Under the pieces are notes generated by a model that saw only the letters and a list, made by a program, of their open reading frames with translations, did no database searches and had not been told where the DNA came from. Of a DNA stretch of 44,816 nt, positions 35,506 to 44,613 are shown one piece after another (the stretch's first letter is position 1; every line of letters begins with the position of its first letter). The translations under genes were made by a program, and so were the position numbers. The stretch is from Porphyromonadaceae bacterium (lineage in GTDB: Bacteria > Bacteroidota > Bacteroidia > Bacteroidales > CAMTPD01): NCBI GenBank assembly GCA_003447595.1, contig DLYT01000148.1, positions 40,028-84,843 on the forward strand. The letters are read 5' to 3'.

Positions 35506-37707
35506 ATGAAAAGCAAAACTTCTTTGGCTTTGGGATTTATATTCTCAGTAGCATTGCAAACACTAAACGCGCAGAACGCACTACCCGATTCTCTTCAGAA
35601 CATGCGCAACATCAAGCTTGATGAGGTTGTAGTAACCGCTATCACAGCTTCGAAAGAAACCCCTGTTGCTTATACAAACGTATCGAAAGAGGAAGTTGGC
35701 AAACGCAACTTCGGAAAAGATATTCCTCACCTTTTGTCACAAACTCCGTCTGTTATTGTTACCTCCGATGCCGGAACCGGAATTGGTTATACCGGATTCA
35801 GAGTGCGTGGTACGGATGCAAACCGCATCAACATTACCGTAAATGGTGTTCCTGTAAACGACTCCGAGTCGCATACCGTGTTTTGGGTAAATATGCCCGA
35901 CTTTGCCTCGTCTGTCGAAAACGTGCAGATACAGCGTGGCGCGGGCACGTCGACCAATGGCGCTGCTGCCTTCGGTGCAACCGTTTCGATGCAGACACTG
36001 GGCTTGCAGTCGAAGCCGTACGCAGAGGTTTCTTCATCAGCCGGATCTTACAACACCTTTAAGAATACATTTATGGGTGGTACGGGGTTGATCAACAATC
36101 ACTTTGTTTTCGACGCTCGCTATACGAAGATCAGCAGCGATGGTTTCATAGACCGCGCTTCGGCTAATATGGATTCGTATTATGCTTCTGCGGCGTATTA
36201 CGGACAAACAACCAAGTTGAAGTTTCAGACTTTTGGTAGTAAGGAAAAGACATACCAGGCTTGGACGGGGATTCCTTCCTATATGCTCGATGAGAATCGT
36301 ACCTACAATCCATGTGGCGAATACGTGGAAAATGGCGAGACAAAGTATTACGACAATCAAACGGACAACTATAATCAGCAACATTACCACTTGATGCTTA
36401 CGCAATTGTTGGGCAATGGCTGGGACTTGAATGCGACGCTGCACTATACGCGCGGTAAAGGTTACTACGAAGACTACAAGGCCGACGCGAAGTTTAGTTC
36501 GTACAAGTTGCCTTCGTTTGTCAATGAAGAGGGGCAAGAGGTGAAGCGTTCTGATTTGGTGCGCCGCAAGTGGCTTGACAATCATTTCTACGGAGTGGTT
36601 GCAAACACTACCTATACGGCCGATAGATTACAACTGACAATGGGGGCTGCTGCCAGCCGTTACAATGGCGATCACTTCGGTAAAGTAATTTGGGCAAAGA
36701 ATGTGCAAAACTTGCCGGTAGACCATGAGTATTACAGAAGCAAGGGTGACAAAACCGACTACAATGCTTTTGCGAAGGCAAACATTCATTTGCTAGATGG
36801 CCTTAACGGGTACGTGGATCTTCAATACCGTGGTATTCACTACACGATCAAGGGTGAAGATGATAAGGCGGGCATGCTCGACATTACCAAAAACTACAAC
36901 TTCTTTAATCCGAAGGTGGGATTAAACTATACGATCAACGAGAAGCACAGTACATATGCTTCGTTTGCGGTGGCAAACAGAGAGCCTAACCGCAACAACT
37001 TTACGGAGGCTGCGGCAAATGAGCGACCTACGCATGAGACGCTTTACGACTACGAAGCGGGGTATAAGTTTGCGTCGCCGATTTTCCAAGCGGGCGTAAA
37101 CATGTATTTCATGGACTATACCAACCAGTTGATCCTTACAGGAAAGATCAGCGAGATTGGGGAGGCGCTTACTTCTAATATCAAAGATAGCTACCGCATG
37201 GGTATCGAGTTGAGCGCGGCAGTGCAGCCGTTGAGCTGGTTACACTGGTCGGGTAACGCTACCTTTAGTCGCAATCGCATCAAGAACTTTACCGAGTTTG
37301 TGGACGATTGGGATACGGGCGAGCAACGCGAACAACACTTGGGCGACGTAAACATTGCGTTTTCGCCGGATGTTATCGCTAACAGTAACTTTACATTTAT
37401 ATACAGAAACTTCGATGCTTCTTTCATGTCTACGTATGTTGGCAAGCAATATATCGACAACACTTCGAGCAATGATCGCAAAATAAATCCTTACTTTGTA
37501 AATAATTTACAGCTGGGATATACGTTTAAGCCGTCGTTTATGAAAGAGATGAGAGTGGATTTTGCCGTAAACAATATCTTCAACGCGAAATACGAAACCA
37601 ATGCGTGGGTGTATTCATACTACGAAGGTGGCGAACGCAAGAAAGACGATGGCTACTTTACCCAAGCGGGAACTAACGTGATGGGGCGCGTGGTATTGCG
37701 TTTCTGA
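35506..37707 (+). CDS. TonB-dependent outer-membrane receptor, probably for thiamine
   Basis: 733 residues. Signal peptide (MKSKTSLALGFIFSVALQTLNA, cut before QNALP). A TonB-box-like segment LDEVVVTAI (residues about 37-46), plug domain to about 170 with RVRGTDANRINITVNGVPVN and VQIQRGAGTSTNG, then a 22-stranded barrel ending in the aromatic VMGRVVLRF. No N-terminal carboxypeptidase-like repeat and no SusD-like partner, unlike the glycan receptors of these bacteria. Position directly under a TPP riboswitch and before pnuT makes thiamine or a thiamine derivative the likely ligand. Confidence 0.9.
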   Translation: MKSKTSLALGFIFSVALQTLNAQNALPDSLQNMRNIKLDEVVVTAITASKETPVAYTNVSKEEVGKRNFGKDIPHLLSQTPSVIVTSDAGTGIGYTGFRVRGTDANRINITVNGVPVNDSESHTVFWVNMPDFASSVENVQIQRGAGTSTNGAAAFGATVSMQTLGLQSKPYAEVSSSAGSYNTFKNTFMGGTGLINNHFVFDARYTKISSDGFIDRASANMDSYYASAAYYGQTTKLKFQTFGSKEKTYQAWTGIPSYMLDENRTYNPCGEYVENGETKYYDNQTDNYNQQHYHLMLTQLLGNGWDLNATLHYTRGKGYYEDYKADAKFSSYKLPSFVNEEGQEVKRSDLVRRKWLDNHFYGVVANTTYTADRLQLTMGAAASRYNGDHFGKVIWAKNVQNLPVDHEYYRSKGDKTDYNAFAKANIHLLDGLNGYVDLQYRGIHYTIKGEDDKAGMLDITKNYNFFNPKVGLNYTINEKHSTYASFAVANREPNRNNFTEAAANERPTHETLYDYEAGYKFASPIFQAGVNMYFMDYTNQLILTGKISEIGEALTSNIKDSYRMGIELSAAVQPLSWLHWSGNATFSRNRIKNFTEFVDDWDTGEQREQHLGDVNIAFSPDVIANSNFTFIYRNFDASFMSTYVGKQYIDNTSSNDRKINPYFVNNLQLGYTFKPSFMKEMRVDFAVNNIFNAKYETNAWVYSYYEGGERKKDDGYFTQAGTNVMGRVVLRF

Positions 37708-37721
37708 TAACAAGAAATCAT

Positions 37722-38324
37722 ATGGATCAAATACTTGAGTATTTTGGTGTACTAACAGGGTTGCTTTATCTCTTTTTGGAGATAAAGCAACACCGTTTTA
37801 TGTGGGTCGTGGGGTTTGTAACCTCGTTGATCTATGTCTTTGTGTTTTATAACTCGAAGTTCTATGCCGATATGGGATTGAACATATACTATGTTTTGAT
37901 TAGCATCTACGGCTTTATTGCTTGGTATCGTGAAAACAAACGTGCGGAGGCTTCGAATAAAACGAACGAGGGCGAACCGTTGTTGTTTCAGCACTTGCGT
38001 GCGCGTGTGTTGCTGGGAGTTACGGGTGCTTTCGTGGCTATCTACGCAATCTTGGCTTACGGACTCGATCACTTTACCGACTCGCCGATGCCGTATGGTG
38101 ATGCGCTTACTACGTCGCTGGGCATTGTGGCTACGTGGATGCTTGCACGACGCATTATCGAGCATTGGTTGTTTTGGATCGGTATCAACGCTATTTGCGT
38201 GTACTTGTACATAAAGCGCGGATTGCATCCAACGGCTTTTCTTTATTTTTGCTACATGGTATTGGCCGTGGTGGGATACTTCAACTGGAAGAAGAAAGGG
38301 ACTTATAAAGATCTTGACGCATGA
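37722..38324 (+). CDS. pnuT: PnuC-family vitamin transporter, thiamine-type (PnuT)
   Basis: 200 residues with about seven membrane helices. MDQILEYFGVLTGLLYLFLE and MWVVGFVTSLIYVFVFYNSK are typical of the PnuC family (facilitative uptake of vitamins later trapped by phosphorylation), and NIYYVLISIYGFIAWY, LFWIGINAICVYLYIKRG and FLYFCYMVLAVVGYFNWKKK complete the family pattern. Riboswitch control and coupling to a thiamine pyrophosphokinase indicate thiamine specificity rather than nicotinamide riboside. It lies 14 bases after the receptor and overlaps the kinase by four bases, consistent with uptake plus trapping. Confidence 0.9.
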   Translation: MDQILEYFGVLTGLLYLFLEIKQHRFMWVVGFVTSLIYVFVFYNSKFYADMGLNIYYVLISIYGFIAWYRENKRAEASNKTNEGEPLLFQHLRARVLLGVTGAFVAIYAILAYGLDHFTDSPMPYGDALTTSLGIVATWMLARRIIEHWLFWIGINAICVYLYIKRGLHPTAFLYFCYMVLAVVGYFNWKKKGTYKDLDA

Positions 38325-38968
38325 TGCATGAAATGGATATAAAGGAGATAAGGTGTGCCGTGGTGGCGAATGGTGCTTTTCCCGAAAACAAAGCGGTGGT
38401 AAAGCGACTGGCCGAGGCGCAGTTTATTATTGCTTGCGACGGCGCGGCGATGAAGTTATTGGCACACGGTATTATGCCCGATGCGATTGTGGGCGATCTC
38501 GATAGTGTAGATGAGGAGTTGCGCGTGTCGTTTGTGGGAGAGGTGTATTGCAATCCCGATCAGGAGATTAATGATTTGACCAAAGCGTTGCTTTTTGCGC
38601 AGGAGAAAGGTTACCGCGAGGTTGCCGTGTTTGGCGCGACGGGACTGCGCGAGGATCATACGTTGGGTAATATTTCATTGCTCGGCGAACATAGTCAGCG
38701 CTTTGCTTGCTTGCAAATGGAAACGGATTACGGTGTTTTTAATGCCATCAAGAGGAATACTTCTTTTTCGTCTTTCCCCGGCCAACAAGTGTCGATCTTT
38801 TCCCTCAATACCGAGGTTGCGATCACGGTAAGCGGACTTCGCTATCCGATTGTCGACAGGCGCCTTACTTCGTGGTGGCAAGGTACCCTCAACGAAGCAA
38901 CGGATACCCGCTTTTCAATTCAGGTATCCGGTTCAGATGCTTTGGTGATTGTATTTCGTAACTATTGA
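38321..38968 (+). CDS. thiamine diphosphokinase
   Basis: 215 residues (several ATGs within the first five codons; the first overlaps the pnuT stop). Signature motifs: ACDGAAMKLLAHG, IVGDLDSVDEE (about 56-66) binding Mg-ATP, DQEINDLTKAL (about 80-90), and FGATGLREDHTLGNISLLG. The C-terminal part forms the thiamine-binding beta domain (SIFSLNTEVAITVSGLRYPI). It turns imported thiamine into thiamine pyrophosphate, which in turn should switch off the operon by the riboswitch. Bacteroidota members are named tnr3 or thiN by different authors, so no symbol is given. Confidence 0.93.
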   Translation: MMHEMDIKEIRCAVVANGAFPENKAVVKRLAEAQFIIACDGAAMKLLAHGIMPDAIVGDLDSVDEELRVSFVGEVYCNPDQEINDLTKALLFAQEKGYREVAVFGATGLREDHTLGNISLLGEHSQRFACLQMETDYGVFNAIKRNTSFSSFPGQQVSIFSLNTEVAITVSGLRYPIVDRRLTSWWQGTLNEATDTRFSIQVSGSDALVIVFRNY

Positions 38969-38972
38969 AGTT

Positions 38973-41204
38973 TTATAAAACAGTGACTTCGTCGAGGAAG
39001 AACCAACATGGGTGTCCTACGCCGTAGTGCCAGTGCGGACAGGTTTTGGTTCCTGTGATTTCCACTTTGATGTAACGAGCAGAAACAGGTGATGCTGCTT
39101 CGTGCTTAATGCCGACAAACTTTACTTGTGGCGAGCGGTCTTCCGGTATGTCTTTCGTTGCAAGTTGGGTAAAGGTATTGTTGTCTGTAGATACCGAATA
39201 CTTTACTTGCGTAGGTAAAAGAATCCATGCGCCTAGTTGGTGCAGGAAGTCGGCTTCGATTGAGTTTATTTCTTTTTCACTTCCCAGATCAATGATGAAT
39301 GAGGCGTCTTGTCCTTCCCAACCTATCCAACTTTCTACAAAGGTTGAGCCTCCGAAAAGTCCGTCTGTAAGTGCTTGCTCGGCTACGGGAACGTAACGTT
39401 GTCCCGGCTGATTCAAGAACGTAATCTTTGCGTTTGCCGCTTTGTTTGTGGCTGCTTGCGGAAGATAACGCTGGCGGTATAGCTTGCAATATTCTACCGG
39501 TGAGTTGTTTCGCTCGTTGAGTGTAGGAATGTTATACTCTGTAACTCGCTCTTCAAACAAGTCTAGTTTCTTGACGATATCTTTTAAGTCTTTCTTTTGC
39601 TCGGTGCGGGCAATCTCTAGTTCGGAGTACTGAATCGGCAAGCGTGCACGGCGTACGCGTGTAAGGAGTACGTTGTCATCGGCCACACTTGCTTCTGCTT
39701 CGTCGAAGAGTTGATTGTATCGGCGCATGAGCTCAGGCTTTAGCATTCCGTTTTTGTGCGTAACGGGCGAGTCGTAAATCCAAAGGTTTACGCCGCTACC
39801 CAATAAAGCTCCTTCCATTAGTTTGATGTATTTATAGATAGCCGGTGCCGCGTCGCCATAATATCCTTGGAGGAAGTTTTGTGTAAGTGAGTCGGTGTCG
39901 AGCTCAGGATTCCACATTAGCTTAGAAACGAGGTAGGTGCGTAGCTCGGCAAAGTCTCCACCACGATTACTTGCTATTTGAGAGAAATGCATTGTCGCGT
40001 TGTTCTTTTTAAAGAGCTTGATGTTGTCTTTGAGTATATGCAAGTTGGGGAATGGTGCCACGTAGTTGTCGAAGTTGATTCCGTAGTCCCAAATGAATAG
40101 GTTATCTGAGATTGCCGACCATCCTTCGAGTGCTTTGACAAATTCTTTCCCGGTTTTGTTTTCGGTAAGTCCTACCTCGCGCATGCAATCGATATCGCAA
40201 AGCATGATGTTTACATTGGGTAACGGTTTCACGTGTTGAGGCGGATTCATCGTGTACAAATAGGCGAGCGTGGAAAACTCTTTGTCGGGAAAACGAGTCG
40301 CCAATTTGTTGAGAAAATGAATTACACTACCCGATAGCGCGCCTTCTTTTTCGTCGATCGCTTTACATTGGGGGCACTGACAGTTGGTATAGTTTCCATC
40401 GTTCTGACTCACTGAGATGAGGTTCTTGCCCGGATTGGCTTTGAAGATGGAGTCGAGGCGTTGTGATACGATCTCGAATACTTCGTCGTTTGATAAACAC
40501 CACTGACTTGCTTTGCCCGGATGACGCTTGCCATTGAAGTAGGAGTAATACTCGGGATGCGATTCTCCGTATACCTCGGATGGGAGCAGTCTGTCGAAGG
40601 TATGTACCCAGTATCCACCGGCAAAGACTTCGTTGGGTTCTTCGAGGCGATACCAAAGTTTGTAAATGGGGTCGGTTCCCATTGCGTAGTTTTGACTTTG
40701 TCTGTATCGAAAGGCTGGGTTGTCTATGATTTCCAGCTTAGGGATTTCAATGGTTTGTTGCTTAGGCGCATTGTATTCGTTTTCTCCGAAATATTGGATG
40801 CCTAGTTCGTTCTCGAGTAATGTTACAACGGCGTAGATGCTACCCTTGTCTCCTCCGCTCAGGATGCGTAATACTCCGTCGTTTGTGGAGATAAGAAACC
40901 CGTCTTCTTTCAGCTGATTAGTTATGCTACTATTGCTTGCTAATGTTGGATTTGCAGCAGTGCCAATGGCAATATCATTCTTTTTGGCTGCTCCGTTTTT
41001 TACAATAGGGATTTGTGCTCCGCTTACTTTCTGGATGAAGTCTTGCAATAAACTTGCCGCTTTCATGTCTGTAGAGTCACTACCGGCTACAACAATACGC
41101 GATGTCGGTTTGCTGTTCTTTACCAGTTGCACTTGCGCAAACGATGATTGACTCATTAGGAAACCTCCCGCAAGTAGGGTTCCTATCAAGATTTGATGTT
41201 TCAT
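38973..41204 (-). CDS. DUF4838 exported protein with C-terminal discoidin-like domain
   Basis: 743 residues. Signal peptide to about residue 23 (MSQSSFA, then QVQLV). N-terminal part (about 30-160) resembles the beta-sandwich of alpha-glucuronidase-type proteins, followed by the DUF4838 TIM-barrel-like region with its Cys motif NCQCPQCKAIDEKEG (about 270-285) and MLCDIDCMREVG. From about 600 the sequence looks like an F5/8 type C (discoidin) carbohydrate-binding domain (FIIDLGSEKEINSIEADF, ARYIKVEITGT). This architecture is that of secreted glycan-active proteins, but the substrate is not known. It converges on the thiamine kinase gene with a four-base gap. Confidence 0.87.
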   Translation of the reverse strand: MKHQILIGTLLAGGFLMSQSSFAQVQLVKNSKPTSRIVVAGSDSTDMKAASLLQDFIQKVSGAQIPIVKNGAAKKNDIAIGTAANPTLASNSSITNQLKEDGFLISTNDGVLRILSGGDKGSIYAVVTLLENELGIQYFGENEYNAPKQQTIEIPKLEIIDNPAFRYRQSQNYAMGTDPIYKLWYRLEEPNEVFAGGYWVHTFDRLLPSEVYGESHPEYYSYFNGKRHPGKASQWCLSNDEVFEIVSQRLDSIFKANPGKNLISVSQNDGNYTNCQCPQCKAIDEKEGALSGSVIHFLNKLATRFPDKEFSTLAYLYTMNPPQHVKPLPNVNIMLCDIDCMREVGLTENKTGKEFVKALEGWSAISDNLFIWDYGINFDNYVAPFPNLHILKDNIKLFKKNNATMHFSQIASNRGGDFAELRTYLVSKLMWNPELDTDSLTQNFLQGYYGDAAPAIYKYIKLMEGALLGSGVNLWIYDSPVTHKNGMLKPELMRRYNQLFDEAEASVADDNVLLTRVRRARLPIQYSELEIARTEQKKDLKDIVKKLDLFEERVTEYNIPTLNERNNSPVEYCKLYRQRYLPQAATNKAANAKITFLNQPGQRYVPVAEQALTDGLFGGSTFVESWIGWEGQDASFIIDLGSEKEINSIEADFLHQLGAWILLPTQVKYSVSTDNNTFTQLATKDIPEDRSPQVKFVGIKHEAASPVSARYIKVEITGTKTCPHWHYGVGHPCWFFLDEVTVL

Positions 41205-41231
41205 GGATCAGATTGGTTTAGTTCAATAATC

Positions 41232-41262
41232 CAAATGTAGGAATAGTTTCTTTTTATTCACA
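41232..41262 (-). promoter_or_regulatory. possible promoter of the DUF4838 gene
   Basis: On minus, TACATTTG (41239-41232) fits TAnnTTTG. Nineteen bases upstream, TGTG (41262-41259) is one base off the TTTG element. The box lies 28 bases before the start codon, leaving a short leader. Confidence 0.45.
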
Positions 41263-41272
41263 GGGAATGAAT

Positions 41273-41313
41273 AAAAAACGGCCCATTACTCGAGAGAAAG
41301 AGTAACAGACCGT
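41273..41313 (-). terminator. terminator of the amidase gene
   Basis: ACGG (41279-41282) pairs with CCGT at the other end and TTACTC (41287-41292) with GAGTAA (41300-41305). Read on minus, the hairpin is followed by GGCCGTTTTTTAT, giving a T-run. It lies 35 bases after the amidase stop and separates it from the DUF4838 gene. Confidence 0.75.
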
Positions 41314-41347
41314 CGCTTTTATAGTAGTAAGATCGAAAAGTAAATGA

Positions 41348-42376
41348 TTAGAGCATGAACTTGAATGCTTCGGATTCATGCAATTGTTTTGAGCATTCGC
41401 CGGAGTAAAACTCGCCGTGGCAAAGCGTGAGCTTTAGAATTGGAGTTCCTGCTTCAAAGTTTAATTTGCGAAGATCGATCCAGAATATATTTGGCGTGGT
41501 GGTGGATTCGAAGTAATATACTTTGTGCTTCTGCTCTGCTACAGTGCGCCAACGTGTGGATGATATGTGGGGTTGATCCGGTGTAGACAGGCCCAATGGT
41601 ACCGAAACATTGCGCATTACACTAAATACCCCTGCTACCGCTAAAGAAGGATTATCGGTATGAACAATCGAATTAATGTAGAACGATGCCCGCACAAAAC
41701 GGTCGGTGGGTCGATTGGTACCGGGAAGCATTACTAATCCTCCGATTTGCTTCCAATATTCATTGAGCGTGATTTGTTTGCGATAAATAGGAGAGTTGGT
41801 CATCACTTGATATTCCTTACCTTCATGTACCACGAGTTTCCCTTCGATGTACTCAAAGATTGCAGCATTTCCTGTAGGATCTGAGATGGCAAGGTGTAAT
41901 GTTGATAATTCTCCGTTTGGCATTTGCGGTGCATGAATGCGGAAGTTCTCTTTTTTTAGTTCTTGTACTGCTTCGCTTACCGTAGCAAAGTTGTCGAGTA
42001 CGTATTGTGTCCAAATGCTGATTCCCATGACGGGTCTTGTGTCATTGGGCCGTGTATATTCCGACTCGGTAAGGTAAAGTAAGTTTGCGACAAGTCCGGC
42101 TTCATTCATTCCATCGGCTGTGCCAATGTCATATCCTGCTGTAATTACGCTTCCGTATTTAGCCTCCCACTCGATAGTTGGCCCTTTGTCGTAACCAGAT
42201 CGGTGTATACCACGAGGAAATACATAGATGTTGGACCGAAGATCTTCTTTCCAATCCATGGAACGGCCTGTGATAATCAAATTATTTTGTCCATGATAAA
42301 CAGCTCTTGTACACATAGCGCAAATGCTTTTAGTTGATTCTATAACAGAAACATTTGCAGAAACTTTTTGTTTCAT
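41348..42376 (-). CDS. choloylglycine hydrolase / linear amide C-N hydrolase family protein
   Basis: 342 residues from the first ATG (ATG AAA CAA AAA, an A-rich opening typical of real starts). Ntn-hydrolase fold of the bile salt hydrolase / penicillin V acylase group: catalytic Cys is expected at CTRAVYHG (Cys22), then Arg/Asp in TGRSMDWKEDL, GTADGMNEAGL and TNSP (Asn/Thr of the oxyanion site). These enzymes cleave linear amide bonds such as conjugated bile acids, penicillin V or acyl-homoserine lactones. The N-terminal 20 residues are not hydrophobic and end with Met21 before Cys22; a start at 42316 (MCTRAVY) would expose Cys after Met removal, so the real start is uncertain and the enzyme may be cytoplasmic. 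Confidence 0.86.
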   Translation of the reverse strand: MKQKVSANVSVIESTKSICAMCTRAVYHGQNNLIITGRSMDWKEDLRSNIYVFPRGIHRSGYDKGPTIEWEAKYGSVITAGYDIGTADGMNEAGLVANLLYLTESEYTRPNDTRPVMGISIWTQYVLDNFATVSEAVQELKKENFRIHAPQMPNGELSTLHLAISDPTGNAAIFEYIEGKLVVHEGKEYQVMTNSPIYRKQITLNEYWKQIGGLVMLPGTNRPTDRFVRASFYINSIVHTDNPSLAVAGVFSVMRNVSVPLGLSTPDQPHISSTRWRTVAEQKHKVYYFESTTTPNIFWIDLRKLNFEAGTPILKLTLCHGEFYSGECSKQLHESEAFKFML

Positions 42377-42646
42377 GTATTCTTCGGAAAAAAGAATTCT
42401 TTATTTGGTAATCTTTTGGACTGATGGAGTAAAACAAAGTCTATTAGCTCGATGAATTTAAATGTGATGTGTATAATAATTGTATGTGAAATTCTCGATA
42501 TCAATTCAGTATTATTGGATCAGATTGTATTACTAATCTTGTTTTTGCGTTGAGCTCCTTGTTATTTGAATCTTTGAAGTTTCTCTTACTTATAACAATG
42601 AGATGGTGTTTACTTTAGTTTGCGGTTTGGGGTTCATCAAGGAGTC
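42377..42646. other. intergenic stretch between amidase and duplicated regulator
   Basis: AT-rich, no open reading frame or repeat recognised. Together with the promoter and leader below, the divergent gap spans about 440 bases. No clear promoter for the amidase was found on minus. Confidence 0.5.
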
Positions 42647-42677
42647 TTTGCCTAAATCGATCTCATTTTTATCTTTG
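42647..42677 (+). promoter_or_regulatory. Bacteroides-type promoter of the duplicated regulator gene
   Basis: TTTG at 42647-42650 and TATCTTTG at 42670-42677, exactly 19 bases apart. The leader would be about 130 bases, long enough for regulation, but no structured element was recognised in it. Confidence 0.65.
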
Positions 42678-42817
42678 TGAGTATTGATTGGTAGTAAGTT
42701 TATTATGTCTTTTCATTCTAATGGAATAAGAACTTCAAATTGTATGTAACTGTTATTATAAAGATGTTTTATTACTGCAATTAAAGATTCGATGAATAAA
42801 TAGTAAGGATAGTGGTG

Positions 42818-44326
42818 ATGAATAAAGAGCAAGTTCTAGATAAATATGGATTCTTCGGTAAATATAATTTTATTAAGGAGGGTCGACAGCAGCAAGTAGA
42901 TGAAGATCGGGTAAAGGATCTAATGTCTTTTGCTGTAGCTGATAACTTTAGTTTTATATTGGTCGATTATAATAAAAAGATATTATATGAGTGTTGTTGC
43001 GATGAAGACTTAAACGCTCAATTAGGGGTCTCTACGAGTCGTAAGATGCGAGCAGTACATCAATTATTTATAGATAAAGATGACTTTGGTTTCGATGTGC
43101 ATGTTTTGCAAAAGTTTAATTCCATGATATTGGAGTATGCCTTTACGGATAAAGATGAAAACGAAGGATTTTACTATTTTATGTTTACTCTAGAGGGGCG
43201 GATTATTGATTTGCAAATTGATGTTATTCCTTTTAGCTTCACTTCTGGCAAGCAACTTACGAAGATGCTTTACATTATTCGTCCTAGTTTAGGTGAGAAA
43301 GATTCAAGATTGAGTCTTGTTACAAAAGCAGGTCGATATATTTATGATGATAAAGAAAGTGGATTTATATCAGCATCTTATATCAATATCTCTGAAAATG
43401 AAATAGAAATGCTTCGTTTATCGGGGGAAGGATATACAGAGTCTGAGATAATAGCAAAAATAAACTTTACACCTTCTGCTTTCAAGAAGGCTAAAATTCT
43501 TCTTTTCGAGAAGTTAAGGGTCAACTCTGTTTCAAAAGCTCTGAGGGAGGTATATCGCTTGGGTTTGTTAGATCGACCATCCAAAGAATGTATGTCTTTA
43601 CCTCCAATTCCGGAGCTTTCATTTAATGATGAGAGGGTCTGCAACTTAATCAGATTTGCTTTTCTCCTTGGTGAGGCGGAGAGTATGGCAATTCTTTTAA
43701 CAGATTCTCATTCGAATGTTATTTACGCTTCGAAGACATTTCTTCATTTGATTAATTATGATGGTACCGACGATTTGAATGATATCGGATTGTTCTTTAG
43801 AGAGCATATTTATGAACGAGATCTTTCAACTTTAGATGCAGTTGCCGGTTATGCTGCTCAGATTGCAAAGTCTAGCTTTCGCGTCGATAATAATAAACAA
43901 TATGTTGTTGCTTATAACTTTAGGATTGTAAAGGATCTGAATTCTTTGTTATGGCTTAGTGCTTTGTCAAGACCCGTATTGTTTGATCAAAATGATAATC
44001 CCCATGTCTATTTAAATCTATTCAAACCGGTATCTGCAGTAGGTATCAACCGTTTTTCGATTCGAATACTCGCAAATGGTAACACCTATATTTATTCTGA
44101 TAGAAAGCGTGCATTTACGCTGGAGGATAAGTATCAATTGAAAGAAGTCGAGATTGATATTATTCAACTTACTGCCGATGGTTGCACAGAACAGAAGATT
44201 ATATCTCGATTGAATATAACGATTGGTTTGTTGAAGCATTACAAGAAAAGTATATTTCATAAAATGAATGTTCATTCGATGAATGAAGTGGTTTATATTG
44301 CCTTGGAATGTGGATTGATACATTGA
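42818..44326 (+). CDS. tandem-duplicated LuxR-like regulator with two sensor-HTH units
   Basis: About 502 residues from the ATG at 42818; an upstream GTG would add two. Two consecutive units of about 250 residues have the same plan. Unit 1: sensor-like region (about 25-180, with FSFILVDYNKKILYE) then a LuxR-type helix-turn-helix at about 191-252 (ISENEIEMLRLSGEGYTESE, FEKLRVNSVSKALREVYRLG). Unit 2: sensor-like region (about 270-435, with ESMAILLTDSHSNVIYASKT) then a helix-turn-helix at about 441-502 (LKEVEIDIIQLTADGCTEQK, FHKMNVHSMNEVVYIALECG). Corresponding segments before each HTH also match (AGRYIYDD against GNTYIYSD). The protein likely binds DNA; ligand and targets are unknown. Base composition is more AT-rich than that of most neighbours. 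Confidence 0.75.
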   Translation: MNKEQVLDKYGFFGKYNFIKEGRQQQVDEDRVKDLMSFAVADNFSFILVDYNKKILYECCCDEDLNAQLGVSTSRKMRAVHQLFIDKDDFGFDVHVLQKFNSMILEYAFTDKDENEGFYYFMFTLEGRIIDLQIDVIPFSFTSGKQLTKMLYIIRPSLGEKDSRLSLVTKAGRYIYDDKESGFISASYINISENEIEMLRLSGEGYTESEIIAKINFTPSAFKKAKILLFEKLRVNSVSKALREVYRLGLLDRPSKECMSLPPIPELSFNDERVCNLIRFAFLLGEAESMAILLTDSHSNVIYASKTFLHLINYDGTDDLNDIGLFFREHIYERDLSTLDAVAGYAAQIAKSSFRVDNNKQYVVAYNFRIVKDLNSLLWLSALSRPVLFDQNDNPHVYLNLFKPVSAVGINRFSIRILANGNTYIYSDRKRAFTLEDKYQLKEVEIDIIQLTADGCTEQKIISRLNITIGLLKHYKKSIFHKMNVHSMNEVVYIALECGLIH

Positions 44327-44536
44327 TTTGAAATAAAATGTAGCTTAAAAAGTTTGTTTTTTAGGTAATGTTTTGAATTCTGGAAAGAGTCTGGAATCTT
44401 GTAAGTGTTTGTTTTATATAAAGTTATTGGTCTATTTCGCTTGGTGTTTCTTTTTAGACTTTTGAGCAGTTGAACTTTTGAGTCAGTTCTGTATTTGCAT
44501 AAGTTAAAGGCTGTTTTTTACACCAATATTTGCCTT

Positions 44537-44544
44537 TATATTTG
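44537..44544 (+). promoter_or_regulatory. -7 promoter box before the sigma factor gene
   Basis: TATATTTG fits TAnnTTTG. A T-run (44514-44519) rather than an exact TTTG lies at the -33 position. The leader to the ATG at 44614 would be about 63 bases. Confidence 0.5.
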
Positions 44545-44613
44545 CAGTGTCATCAACGAAATATGTGACAACAACTATAGAACAAGATTACAAACCATTA
44601 TATTTATAATGTT

